This document shows positions 22,939 through 31,092 of a stretch of DNA of 64,000 bases, piece by piece. The notes beneath the pieces are model-generated. The model did not search any database and was not told the DNA's origin. It saw nothing but the letters and a program-made list of their open reading frames with translations. The position numbers and the translations under genes were made by a program. The DNA is from Arthrobacter sp. YD4. GTDB lineage: Bacteria; Actinomycetota; Actinomycetes; Actinomycetales; Micrococcaceae. The stretch's first letter is position 1. The number at the start of each line of letters is the position of its first letter. Location: positions 620,001 to 684,000 of the forward strand of contig NZ_JAUHHD010000001.1 of the NCBI RefSeq assembly GCF_030410515.1, read 5' to 3'.

Positions 22939-25674
22939 TCACGGCTTTCGGGGGCGTGAGGGCCCTTGGACCCGGTTTCGTTTGCGCCGGTTTGCCCTGC
23001 CGCGGCGCGGTTCCAGCGGGCCCCGGCGGGCCGCGCCGGGGGTGCTGAAGCGGGCTGCGCGGCGGGCCATGCGGTGGTCCCGGCCGCGGCGCCGGACGCG
23101 GGGCAGGACCGGCGCCGGGGGCTGCTGGGCGGTCCGGGCGAAGAACCACTGCTTCGCCAGTTCCACCAGCACCAGGTACACCACGGTCATGCCCAGCAGC
23201 GCCAGGAAGAAAGGCACCGGCAGCGGGTCGAATCCCAGCAGCCCGGCCAGCGGGGACAGCGGCAGGAAGATGCCCAGGGCCACGACCCCGAGGGACGCGC
23301 CGAGCAGTCCCATGGAGGGCCGGCTGCGGAGGAAGGGAACCCGTCGCGTGCGGATGGCGAAGATGATCAGCGTCTGCGTGGCGATCGATTCGATGAACCA
23401 GCCCGCCCGGAACTCCCCCGGAGCGGCGTTGAAGACGAACAGCATCAGGCCGAAGGTCGCGAAGTCGAAGAGGGAGCTGATCGGGCCGAAGAGGAACATG
23501 AAGCGCCGGATGAAGCCGATGTTCCAGTGCGCCGGGGCCAGCAGCTGTTCGCGGTCCACCCGGTCGCCGGGGATGGCCAGTTGGCCGGTGTCGTAGAGCA
23601 GGTTGTTGAGCAGGATCTGGCCCGGAAGCATCGGCAGGAAGCTCAGCACCACCGAGGCCGTCGCGGCACTGAACATGTTGCCGAAGTTGCTGGAGGTCCC
23701 CATCAGTACGTACTTGATGGTGTTGGCGAAGATCCGGCGGCCCTCCATCACGCCGTCGGCCAGGACGCCCAGATCCTTGTCCAGGAGCACGACGTCGGCG
23801 GCGTCCTTGGCCACGTCGGTGGCACTGTCCACGGAGATGCCGATGTCCGCCTGGTGCAGCGCGAGCGCGTCGTTGACGCCGTCACCCATGAATCCCACGG
23901 CCCCGCCGCTCTGGCGCAGCAGCCGGATGATCCGGGCCTTCTGCTCGGGCGAGACGCGGGCGAAGATGCTGGCCTCGCGGACGGCGGCGCTCAGCTCCGG
24001 GTCGGACATGGCCTCGGCCTCGGCGCCGGTGATGGTGCCGCCGGAGAGCACGCCGAGTTCGTCGCAGACCCGCTCGGCCACCTTCGCGTTGTCCCCGGTG
24101 GCGATCTTGACCGTGATGCCCAGCGCCTCCAGCCGGTCGAGTGATTCGCGGGCGTTGGCCTTGGGCGGGTCGAGGAAGACCAGAAACCCGGCCAGGACGA
24201 GCCCGGCCTCATCGGCGGGTGTCAGGTCCGCCAGTCCGGGCGCTTCCCGGGTGGCTACCGCCACGACGCGGGAACCGGCGGCGAACTGGGCGTCCAGCAG
24301 CGCCTGCACCTCGGCGGTGACGGGTCCGCAGAGGGCCAGGACATCCTCCGGCGAGCCCTTGGTGATGATCCGCGGCGTGCCGGAGCCGTCGCGGACCAGC
24401 ACGGAGGTGCGGCGCCGGAGGTGGTCGAAGCCGATTACATCGAGGCGCTCGTGCCGCGCAGGATCGAAGTCGGCGGCCTGCGGCGATTCCCAGAGGGCCG
24501 CATCGAGCGGGTTTTGGCCGATGACGGAGCGCTCCGCCGCGGAGTAGTCCACCTCGGTGGCCAGGAGCCCCAGGGTGAACAGCTCAAGCGGGCCGGTTCC
24601 CGCAGCCACGGGGAGTGCCGTCGTGAAGCTGATCCTGCCCTCCGTCAACGTGCCGGTCTTGTCCGTGACCAGGATGTCCATGTCGCCGAGGTCCTCGATG
24701 CAGACCAGCCGTTTGACCAGGACTTTCCGTTTGGCCAGTTGCCGGGTTCCGGTGGCGAGGCTGGTGCTGACGACCGCGGGCAGCAGTTGGGGGGTGATGC
24801 CCACGGCGATGGCGAGGGAGAACAGCAGCGACTCGATCACCGGCCGCTGCAGCAGCAGATTGGCGACAAAGATCAGCGAGGTCAGCCCGATGGCGACCTC
24901 CAGCAGCAGGAAGGAGAACCGCTTGAGGCCCAACTGGAATTCGGTTTGCGGCTGCCGCTCCCCCAGCCCCAGGGCGATCCGGCCGAATTCGGCGCGGCCG
25001 CCGGTGGCGACCACCACACCGGTGCAGCTCCCGGACTGGATGACGGTGCCCATGAAGAGGCAGGAGGTCAGGTCGCCCAAGGAAGCCTTCTCCGTCACCG
25101 GCGGGGGCGTCTTGGCCACCGGCAGGGACTCGCCGGTGAGGATGCTCTCGTCGCAGAGCAGGTCCTTGGCGGAGAGGAGGCGGAGGTCCGCCGGGATGAT
25201 GGCGCCCAGGCCCAGCCGGACGACGTCGCCCGGGACCAGGGCAGTGACGTCCAGCTCCGCGGCGGTCCCCTCCCGAACGACGACGGCGGTGTGGGTGACG
25301 CGGGAGTGCAGGGCCTCGGCGGCACGCTCGGCGCGGAATTCATTGCTGAACCCCAGCCCGACGCTGACCAGTAGGATCACGCCGATCACCACGGAGTTGG
25401 TGGCGTCGCCCAGGAAGAGGGAGAGCCCGGCGGTGATCAGCAGCAGGATCAGGATGGGGCTGCGGAACTGCCGCGCCAGCACGGACCAGGCGCTGGCCTC
25501 GTGGGTCCGGACCGCGTTGGGACCCACCGCGTCCAGCCGGTCCGCGGCCGCGGCCCGGGACAGCCCGTCCGGCCCGGAGCCGAGGGCGGCCAGGACGGCG
25601 TCGGGTGCCTGCCGCGCGGCGTCGGTGATGGTCAGCGGCGGGGAGGCGGCCTCCCGTACTTCAAGCTGTGACAT
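22939..25674 (-). CDS. P-type ATPase, magnesium-translocating (MgtA/MgtB-like)
   Basis: A 911-residue P-type ATPase. It has the actuator motif CDESILTGESLPVAK, the phosphorylation motif DKTGTLTEG (aspartate near residue 338), TGDNAKVAERVC, and the hinge GDGVNDALALHQADIGIS. Ten transmembrane segments are likely. The block LPGQILLNNLLYDTGQLAIP is characteristic of the Mg-type P3B group. About 60 C-terminal residues are very basic and outside the fold. It should import Mg2+ using ATP. Mycobacterial DosR regulons also contain a P-type ATPase (CtpF), of another subtype. The start is the ATG before SQLEVREA. Confidence 0.88.
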   Translation of the reverse strand: MSQLEVREAASPPLTITDAARQAPDAVLAALGSGPDGLSRAAAADRLDAVGPNAVRTHEASAWSVLARQFRSPILILLLITAGLSLFLGDATNSVVIGVILLVSVGLGFSNEFRAERAAEALHSRVTHTAVVVREGTAAELDVTALVPGDVVRLGLGAIIPADLRLLSAKDLLCDESILTGESLPVAKTPPPVTEKASLGDLTSCLFMGTVIQSGSCTGVVVATGGRAEFGRIALGLGERQPQTEFQLGLKRFSFLLLEVAIGLTSLIFVANLLLQRPVIESLLFSLAIAVGITPQLLPAVVSTSLATGTRQLAKRKVLVKRLVCIEDLGDMDILVTDKTGTLTEGRISFTTALPVAAGTGPLELFTLGLLATEVDYSAAERSVIGQNPLDAALWESPQAADFDPARHERLDVIGFDHLRRRTSVLVRDGSGTPRIITKGSPEDVLALCGPVTAEVQALLDAQFAAGSRVVAVATREAPGLADLTPADEAGLVLAGFLVFLDPPKANARESLDRLEALGITVKIATGDNAKVAERVCDELGVLSGGTITGAEAEAMSDPELSAAVREASIFARVSPEQKARIIRLLRQSGGAVGFMGDGVNDALALHQADIGISVDSATDVAKDAADVVLLDKDLGVLADGVMEGRRIFANTIKYVLMGTSSNFGNMFSAATASVVLSFLPMLPGQILLNNLLYDTGQLAIPGDRVDREQLLAPAHWNIGFIRRFMFLFGPISSLFDFATFGLMLFVFNAAPGEFRAGWFIESIATQTLIIFAIRTRRVPFLRSRPSMGLLGASLGVVALGIFLPLSPLAGLLGFDPLPVPFFLALLGMTVVYLVLVELAKQWFFARTAQQPPAPVLPRVRRRGRDHRMARRAARFSTPGAARRGPLEPRRGRANRRKRNRVQGPSRPRKP

Positions 25675-25700
25675 GCGTTGTCCGTCCGAGTACCTGCCAG

Positions 25701-25710
25701 TTAGGCCTAA
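25701..25710. promoter_or_regulatory. Palindrome upstream of the P-type ATPase gene
   Basis: TTAGGCCTAA is a perfect 10-bp palindrome 26 bp before the ATPase start. The rest of the 296-bp gap up to 25970 has an isolated TATACT (25831-25836) and an imperfect GGAC/GTCC stem near 25861-25886, neither assignable with confidence. Confidence 0.3.
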
Positions 25711-25970
25711 GACTACGACCGGCACCGGCACCCGTCATGCGATTCGGCGGATTTCCCGCAGGGGGCGGGCGCCGTCGGCTGCCGGCGGCCGGCCGAATTG
25801 AGCGTCGCCAAAAGAGTCCGGCGTCCTGTATATACTTTTTCTCGGTACGGTTTAGCAGAAGGCCGTTGGACGAATTTGGTCCGGCCTGTCACCGTAACCA
25901 CCGTGAACTTGCTCGCCGTGGTGGCGCAGTCGCCGGATCGACACCTCAAGCGAAACGGCATTAACGAACA

Positions 25971-26705
25971 GTGGCAAGTGATTCATCTGTGGCTTCGATT
26001 AGCCAACACCTGAACCAATTCGTGCTCAACAGCGCGGACATGGAAGAGTTCCTCGGCGAACTGGCGAAGGTCTCCGCGCGCACCCTCTCCGAGGACGGCG
26101 ACGAGGTGCTGTGCGGCATTACCCTCCTCCGGGAGCGCAAGGCTGCCACCGTGGCCAGCAGCAGCGCCACCGCGCAGGCCATGGACGAGATCCAGTACGG
26201 CTTCAGCGACGGCCCGTGCGTCACGGCGTCCCGCGAACAGGTCCCCGTCCACATCGAGGACCTGGAAACGGATGACCGGTGGCCGCAGTGCACGGCGCGG
26301 ATCCGGGAACACGGCATGCGCTCGATCCTGGCGGTCCCGTTCCTCCTCGACGGCGATACCCGGGCCGCGCTCAACCTCTATTCACGCCGCCCGCACCGCT
26401 TCGATGAACGGGCCCGCGACCTGGCCCACGGCTTCGTGAACCAGACCTCCATGGCGCTGCGGCTCGCGGTCCGGTTCGCCCACTACAGCGAGAAGGCCAG
26501 CAACCTCAAGGCGACCCTGGAGACCCGCACGGGCATCGACGTCGCCGTCGGCATCATCATGGCGCAGAACCGGTGCAGCCAGGCGGAGGCGTTCGAGCTG
26601 CTCAAGGCGGCCTCCAGCACCCGCAACGTGAAGCTGCACACCGTCGCGGCCGGCATCGTCGATTCGCTCGGCCAGGGCCCGGCGCGGACGCACTTCGACA
26701 GCTAG
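25971..26705 (+). CDS. GAF-ANTAR domain RNA-binding antiterminator-type regulator
   Basis: A 244-residue protein. An N-terminal GAF domain (about residues 20-165; DEIQYGFSDGPCVTASREQ, SILAVPFLLDG, AALNLYS) is followed by a C-terminal ANTAR domain (about 175-235) with LKATLETRTGIDVAVGIIMA and CSQAEAFELLKAAS. ANTAR domains bind paired hexaloop RNA hairpins and prevent termination; GAF domains bind small ligands. The GTG start at 25971 has no obvious ribosome site. Its stop overlaps that of the convergent hydrolase in a shared CTAG. No ANTAR target was recognised in the window. Confidence 0.88.
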   Translation: MASDSSVASISQHLNQFVLNSADMEEFLGELAKVSARTLSEDGDEVLCGITLLRERKAATVASSSATAQAMDEIQYGFSDGPCVTASREQVPVHIEDLETDDRWPQCTARIREHGMRSILAVPFLLDGDTRAALNLYSRRPHRFDERARDLAHGFVNQTSMALRLAVRFAHYSEKASNLKATLETRTGIDVAVGIIMAQNRCSQAEAFELLKAASSTRNVKLHTVAAGIVDSLGQGPARTHFDS

Positions 26706-27382
26706 GCCGGCGGGGCGGCCGCCTCCTCGAGGACGGTCTTCAGGGTCTGTTCGTGGGCCAGGATGCGGAAGTGGCCGCCGGTGTCGAGCTGGATGTTGCG
26801 CGCTCCCGGCAGGACACTGCCCTCCGGGATGTGCGGGTCGAAGAGCCCGTAGATGGAGGTGATCCGCTCGTTGACCCGCTGCTCGCGGGAGAGCTGGAGG
26901 GTCACGGCGCTGCGCGGGGAGAGCGCGCGAAGGCTCGGCAGCAGCAGGTACCCGGCGTAGCGCGAGCCGGAGAAGGGCGAGGCGACGGCCACCATGCGGA
27001 CCAGCCGGCGCTCGGGGTCCAGGGCCATCATGGCGAACTTCCCGATCAGTCCGCCCTTGCTGTGCGCCACGATCAGGGTGTCCGTCAGGTCCCGGTCCCG
27101 CAGGTAGCCGGCGATCAATTCGGCGGCCTTCGGCACGGCCAGCCGGTTCCGCTGCAGCACGGTCACCACGTGCACCGGGTGCCCGGCGTCGTGCAGGGTC
27201 CGGATCAGCGGCAGCATGAAACGCCAGTCTTCGAAAATGCCGGGGATGATGAGGACGGGTCGCCCTGTTCCGCTGAGGAATTCGTCCGGGCTGACCCGGG
27301 AGACGGCGCTGCGCAGTTGGCGTCCGACGGCGTACACGTAGTCCAGCGCCCACCAGCCGGCGACCCGGAGCGGGCTGCTCAT
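26702..27382 (-). CDS. Alpha/beta hydrolase (lipase-like)
   Basis: A 226-residue alpha/beta hydrolase with PVLIIPGIFEDWRFM (oxyanion region), a nucleophile elbow VAHSKGGLIGKF (GxSxG degenerate: H-S-K-G-G), and a late histidine in DTGGHFRIL. The elbow AHSKGG resembles class I/triacylglycerol lipases. It overlaps the preceding hydrolase gene by 4 bp (ATGA) and is translated with it. No secretion signal. Substrate may be a lipid ester. Confidence 0.82.
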   Translation of the reverse strand: MSSPLRVAGWWALDYVYAVGRQLRSAVSRVSPDEFLSGTGRPVLIIPGIFEDWRFMLPLIRTLHDAGHPVHVVTVLQRNRLAVPKAAELIAGYLRDRDLTDTLIVAHSKGGLIGKFAMMALDPERRLVRMVAVASPFSGSRYAGYLLLPSLRALSPRSAVTLQLSREQRVNERITSIYGLFDPHIPEGSVLPGARNIQLDTGGHFRILAHEQTLKTVLEEAAAPPA

Positions 27383-28239
27383 GCGGCGGGCTCTGTTGCG
27401 GAGGCGGTTTCGGTCCGTCCGGCGAAGCGGAGGATCGCCTCCGCCACCTCCACGGATTTGTTGTGCTGGACCACGTGTCCGGTGCCCTCGATCTCGAGGA
27501 ACGCACCCGCGGCGGCCCGCGCCGCCAGCCGGTGGCACCAGTCCCGCGTCGCCACCGGGTCGTGCTCGCCGCGCAGCACCAGGATCGGGGCGGACACGTC
27601 CATGATCCGGTCCTCAAGCCGGTAGTCCATCATGACCCGGAGGTTCTTCAGGTACCAGGACGGCCCGCAGCGCAGGTAGTCGGTGAGGACGACGGCGTTT
27701 GAGGACGGGCTCTCGAAGAACAGGCAGTCCCGGCCCAGGGCCAACGCCTGCCGGGCCACGGTCCGCTTGCGGTAGTTGACCACGGGGCCCATCAGGACCA
27801 CGTAGCGGACCCGGGCGGGCTGTTGCACGGCCACCTCCGTGGCGAACTGGGTGCCCATCGAGTGCCCGACGATGACGAAGTCCAGAACTCCCAGCCGTTC
27901 CAGCGCGCCGATGATGTAGGTGGCCTGTTCGGCGGCGTTGAGGGTGTGGTCCGGTTCCGGCGTGGCCCCGAATCCCGGCAGGTCGATCGAGTAGGTGTCC
28001 AGCGTCGCGGCGAGGTTCCGGTGCAGCCGCTCCAGGTAGCGGTGCGAGGCGCCGATGCCGTGGATCAGGACGACGGCGGGCTGTCCCTGCGCGGGTTCCG
28101 CGGAGCCCTTGGTTCCGGCGTCGCGGCCGGGCGCACCGGCGGTGGCTCCGGCGTCGTCGGTGTCCGCGCTCCTGCGGGAGGCGAACACGTGGCCCACGTG
28201 CCCGGCCACCTCAACCTCGATGCGCACGGGCCTGCTCAT
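27379..28239 (-). CDS. Alpha/beta hydrolase
   Basis: A 286-residue alpha/beta hydrolase. It has VVLIHGIGASHRYLERL (oxyanion), the nucleophile elbow IVGHSMGTQFATEV (GHSMG), the acid in VLRGEHDPVA and histidine in GTGHVVQHN. A low-complexity stretch of about 35 residues lies in the N-terminal region before the first conserved strand. Likely an esterase or lipase acting in the cytoplasm. First gene of a two-gene operon with the overlapping hydrolase. Confidence 0.86.
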   Translation of the reverse strand: MSRPVRIEVEVAGHVGHVFASRRSADTDDAGATAGAPGRDAGTKGSAEPAQGQPAVVLIHGIGASHRYLERLHRNLAATLDTYSIDLPGFGATPEPDHTLNAAEQATYIIGALERLGVLDFVIVGHSMGTQFATEVAVQQPARVRYVVLMGPVVNYRKRTVARQALALGRDCLFFESPSSNAVVLTDYLRCGPSWYLKNLRVMMDYRLEDRIMDVSAPILVLRGEHDPVATRDWCHRLAARAAAGAFLEIEGTGHVVQHNKSVEVAEAILRFAGRTETASATEPAA

Positions 28240-28306
28240 GGGTGTCTCGTTTCTTTCGGCGTCCCGTAAGCATACTGACTACACCTGAGCGGGTGCTGGG
28301 CGCCGC

Positions 28307-28366
28307 TTCGACGGTTCCCTGCCCAGAAGACGCGCGGAAGCGTCGATCCGGCGCGGAACCGTCGAA
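28307..28366 (-). repeat. 60-bp palindromic intergenic repeat, copy A
   Basis: Bounded by TTCGACGGTTCC (28307-28318) and GGAACCGTCGAA (28355-28366), a perfect 12-bp inverted repeat around 36 nt. Read on the minus strand it aligns without gaps to the copy at 32530-32589, sharing an inner ACGCTTCC-n3-CGTC. It lies 55 bp after the stop of the cupin gene, on that gene's strand. It may act as a transcription terminator or mRNA 3' element, or be a mobile REP/MITE-like unit. Confidence 0.75.
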
Positions 28367-28421
28367 TCGGGGACGTGCCGCGGGCGCCGGTCAGCGGTGC
28401 GCGCGGTCCCGGTCAGCGCGG

Positions 28422-28763
28422 CTAGGCCGGACCGAGCGGTGCCGGGCCGGTGGACGGGGACGGACCCGGTTCCTTGAGTTCGACGAAGAGGGCGTGCGTG
28501 GCGCTCGCGCCGATATTCTCACCGGAGTGGGACTGGGCGGGCAGCCACCGTGCCTGCCCGGCGGGGAGCTCGACGGCGGTCTCCCGTCCGTTGGCGGTGA
28601 GGCGGCGCCGGAAGCTGCTGAGGGTGACCATCACCGAGTCCGGGTGCCGGTGCTCCACGGTCTTGTCGCCCGGGGCATCGACGTATTCCAGCACGCGGAC
28701 CCTCTCATTTTCGAAGACCACCCGGTAGAGGGCGGGGTTGGTCTCCACGGGATCCTGGTTCAT
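28422..28763 (-). CDS. Cupin-fold protein
   Basis: A 113-residue single-domain cupin. The first cupin motif is partly present as KTVEHRHPDSVMVTLSS (H-x-H), and the second as ARWLPAQSHSGENIG with a histidine. The pattern LYRVVFENERVRVLEY matches small cytoplasmic cupins. Function unknown; such proteins bind a metal and a small ligand. The start is the ATG before NQDPVE; in-frame codons upstream encode no domain. Confidence 0.75.
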   Translation of the reverse strand: MNQDPVETNPALYRVVFENERVRVLEYVDAPGDKTVEHRHPDSVMVTLSSFRRRLTANGRETAVELPAGQARWLPAQSHSGENIGASATHALFVELKEPGPSPSTGPAPLGPA

Positions 28764-28962
28764 GTCCGGACTGTAGCCCCGGACGGCCCCGGGCACCACG
28801 GCCTAACTGCCCGGCCGCCCCCGCGGTGCCGCGCCGGAACAGCCACGCCGGTCCGCGGCCGCGGGCCTGTACCGCCGCGGCGGATCCCTGTAGCGTGGCA
28901 GGACGGCCCGGGTCCGCCGGTCCGCGCGAGTCATCGAAATATGCGAGTCATCGGAGGAACAC

Positions 28963-29205
28963 GTGAGCGACAAGCCGGTTGAATCCGAAGAGATCGTCAG
29001 CGACGGGGTGCAGGAGGGCAGCAATCCGGTCCCCCGCGACGAGGAAGGCAACGCCGACGGCCGGTCCGCCGGCGAGCCTGGGACGGACGGTCAGCAGGAC
29101 GGCGGCGGGACACCCGACTCGCGCAAGGTCCCCGGCCCCGCTGAAGAGGACGATGCCGAGACGACGGATGACCGCGGCCTCACCACCGACACCACGCCGG
29201 ACTAG
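28963..29205 (+). CDS. Small acidic disordered hypothetical protein
   Basis: An 80-residue protein very rich in Asp, Glu, Gly and Pro with no hydrophobic core. GTG at 28963 follows GGAGGAACAC, a near-ideal ribosome site, which supports a real gene. Its stop TAG shares the CTAG tetranucleotide with the stop of the convergent VOC gene. No family recognised. Function unknown. Confidence 0.6.
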   Translation: MSDKPVESEEIVSDGVQEGSNPVPRDEEGNADGRSAGEPGTDGQQDGGGTPDSRKVPGPAEEDDAETTDDRGLTTDTTPD

Positions 29206-29615
29206 GTCGCGGGCGGGGCGATGTTGACCAGCCAGTCCACCCCGAACCTGTCCTTGCACATCCCGAACATGTCGCCCCACGGCGCCCGGTCCAGCGGGAC
29301 CGTGACCGATCCGCCGTCGGACAGCTTGTCCCAGTAGCCGCGCAGCTCGGCCTCGTCGGCGCCGCTCAGGGACACGGAGAAGTTGTTGCCGGGCGTGAAG
29401 TCCATGCTGTTGGGCGTGTCCGCGCCCATCAGCACCATGCCCGAGCCCGACGTCAGCATGGCGTGCATGATCTTGTCCTGCTCGGCGGGGTCCTCGCTGG
29501 CATGGAAATCGGCGAAGGTACTCATGGTCAGCTCGCCGCCGAAGACCGACTGATAGAACGTCATGGCGTCCCTGGCGGTGTCGCGAAAGCCAAGGTAGGG
29601 GTTCAGCGTGGTCAT
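29202..29615 (-). CDS. VOC-superfamily (PhnB-like) protein
   Basis: A 137-residue vicinal-oxygen-chelate fold protein. It opens LNPYLGFRDTARDAMTFYQS with the FGGEL motif, has IMHAMLTSGSGMVLMGAD, and ends WGDMFGMCKDRFGVDWLVNI, the usual PhnB/YjdN pattern. Members resemble glyoxalase and bleomycin-resistance proteins; most have no known reaction. Monocistronic as far as seen. Confidence 0.85.
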   Translation of the reverse strand: MTTLNPYLGFRDTARDAMTFYQSVFGGELTMSTFADFHASEDPAEQDKIMHAMLTSGSGMVLMGADTPNSMDFTPGNNFSVSLSGADEAELRGYWDKLSDGGSVTVPLDRAPWGDMFGMCKDRFGVDWLVNIAPPAT

Positions 29616-29746
29616 AGTTACGGCCTCCCGGTGCTGGTCTGGTGCTGTTGCTGGTCAGTTTCCCGCGGGTGCCGGACCCCGCGGAGGGACCGGTTCCCGC
29701 TGGGTGACATCCTGCCGGATCGAGGTCGCGCTGCACAGGGTCCAAA

Positions 29747-29792
29747 CGCCGCAGGCCGCGTTCCCACGGTGATGGGGACGCGGCCTGCGGCG
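29747..29792 (-). terminator. Strong intrinsic terminator of the PfpI gene
   Basis: A perfect 15-bp stem joins 29747-29761 and 29778-29792, and an inner CCCA/TGGG extends it. It begins 17 nt after the PfpI-family stop and on the minus strand is followed by TTTGG. This is one of the most stable hairpins in the window. Confidence 0.75.
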
Positions 29793-29808
29793 CGGCTGGG
29801 GCTGCCTG

Positions 29809-30375
29809 CTAGGCGGTCTGGCCGGCGTGCTCGCCCTCGGCGATCTCTTCGATCAGCTTCGCGTTGAAAGCCTCGAGATCGTCCGGGGTCCGGCTGGTGA
29901 CCAGGCCCTGGTCAACCACGACCTCCTCGTCGGACCAGTTGGCGCCGGCGTTCTTGAGGTCGGTTTCAAGCGTGTAGTACGAGGTGAGGCTGCGACCGTT
30001 GGCCACACCGGCGTCGATCAGCAGCCACGGGCCGTGGCAGATCGAGGCGACCGGCTTGTGCTGTTCGAAGAAGCTGCGGGCGAAGGCCTGGGCTCCCTTG
30101 TCGGCACGGAGGTGGTCGGCGTTGACGACGCCGCCGGGGATGACCAGCGCGTGGAAATCGTCGGCGTTGGCCTGGTCGACGGTCAGGTCCACGGTGAACG
30201 TCTCACCCTTGTCGGTACCGTCGTAGCCCTGCAGGGTGCCGCTCTTCGGCGACACCAGGGTGGGCTCGCCGCCGGCTTCCTTGACCGCGTTCCAGGGGCC
30301 GGTCAGCTCGACCTGCTCGACGCCGTCCGTCAGCAGGAAAGCGACCTTCTTGCCCGAGATGTTGTGTTCCGACAT
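29809..30375 (-). CDS. DJ-1/PfpI family protein (type 1 glutamine amidotransferase-like)
   Basis: A 188-residue protein. It has KVAFLLTDGVEQVELTGP, ALVIPGGVVNADHLR and the nucleophile motif VASICHGPWLLIDAG with catalytic cysteine and adjacent histidine. The family includes PfpI-type proteases, deglycases and chaperones. ATG at 30375 follows GAGGAGGACGT. A good promoter lies about 90 bp upstream. Role in protein repair or stress is likely but unproven. Confidence 0.9.
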   Translation of the reverse strand: MSEHNISGKKVAFLLTDGVEQVELTGPWNAVKEAGGEPTLVSPKSGTLQGYDGTDKGETFTVDLTVDQANADDFHALVIPGGVVNADHLRADKGAQAFARSFFEQHKPVASICHGPWLLIDAGVANGRSLTSYYTLETDLKNAGANWSDEEVVVDQGLVTSRTPDDLEAFNAKLIEEIAEGEHAGQTA

Positions 30376-30459
30376 ACGTCCTCCTCTAAGCGGTGCGCGT
30401 CGCTGGCGGCCTGCCGGCCGCGGTGCCCCGCGCAGAAAGATTGGTGGCTTGCCTTTCCC

Positions 30460-30488
30460 ACTCTAGGAACTTCGAAAATAATAAGCAA
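30460..30488 (-). promoter_or_regulatory. Promoter of the PfpI-family gene
   Basis: On the minus strand TTGCTT (30488-30483) and TAGAGT (30465-30460) are separated by 17 nt. Transcription would start near 30453, giving a leader of about 78 nt. Confidence 0.55.
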
Positions 30489-30642
30489 GCTGATCATATG
30501 ATGGGTGTAAGCCGCCCGGAGTCGCCGCCCGGCACACCGGCCCTCTGAACCAGCCCTCTATTCAGCAGGGGCGGGCGGTGGCTACGCTGGCGGGGTCAAT
30601 CCGGCACCGGAACCGCGGGCTCACCGCAGGAAGCAGGCAATC

Positions 30643-30894
30643 ATGGACGAACGCGACATTCTGCAGCGCATCACCGCCTTGGTGGACGAGGAACGCGGAC
30701 TCCGGGAGCAGGCCGAGGCGTCCAGCCCGGACCACGACCACGCTCCGGACCGTCTCCGCCTCCAGCAGCTCGAGGAGGACCTGGACCAGTGCTGGGACCT
30801 GCTCCGGCAGCGCCGCGCGAAGCGGCAGTACGGGGAGAACCCGGATGAGGCCGAGGCCCGCCCGGTCAGCCAGGTGGAGGGCTACAAGGGCTGA
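30643..30894 (+). CDS. DUF2630 family protein
   Basis: An 83-residue helical protein matching DUF2630: DILQRITALVDEERGLREQ, a two-helix hairpin with RLRLQQLEEDLDQCWDLLRQ, and RRAKRQYGENPDEA, ending VEGYKG. Function unknown. ATG follows AGGAAG. The TGA stop lies within the first unit of a 26-bp tandem repeat. Confidence 0.85.
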   Translation: MDERDILQRITALVDEERGLREQAEASSPDHDHAPDRLRLQQLEEDLDQCWDLLRQRRAKRQYGENPDEAEARPVSQVEGYKG

Positions 30895-30950
30895 CGCGGC
30901 GCGGGCGGCCGAGGCGCTCTTGATTGACGCGGCGCGGGCGGCCGAGGCGC
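30892..30950 (+). repeat. 26-bp direct repeat, two copies with 33-bp period
   Basis: Identical 26-bp units occupy 30892-30917 and 30925-30950; both start TGACGCGGCGCGG. The first includes the DUF2630 stop codon. A degenerate third unit may begin near 30958 (TGGCGCGG). The 33-bp period is eleven codons. It may come from replication slippage. Confidence 0.8.
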
Positions 30951-31092
30951 CGCTCGTTGGCGCGGTGCCCGACGGCGGCCGGCACTCTACGGGGGCGGCC
31001 AAGGACCAAAGGGCCCCTGATTTTTCGGTGGCACCGGCCTACCATAATGGACGGGGGGCACCCGGAAGCGCTGTCGCTTAATGGAGGCCACG

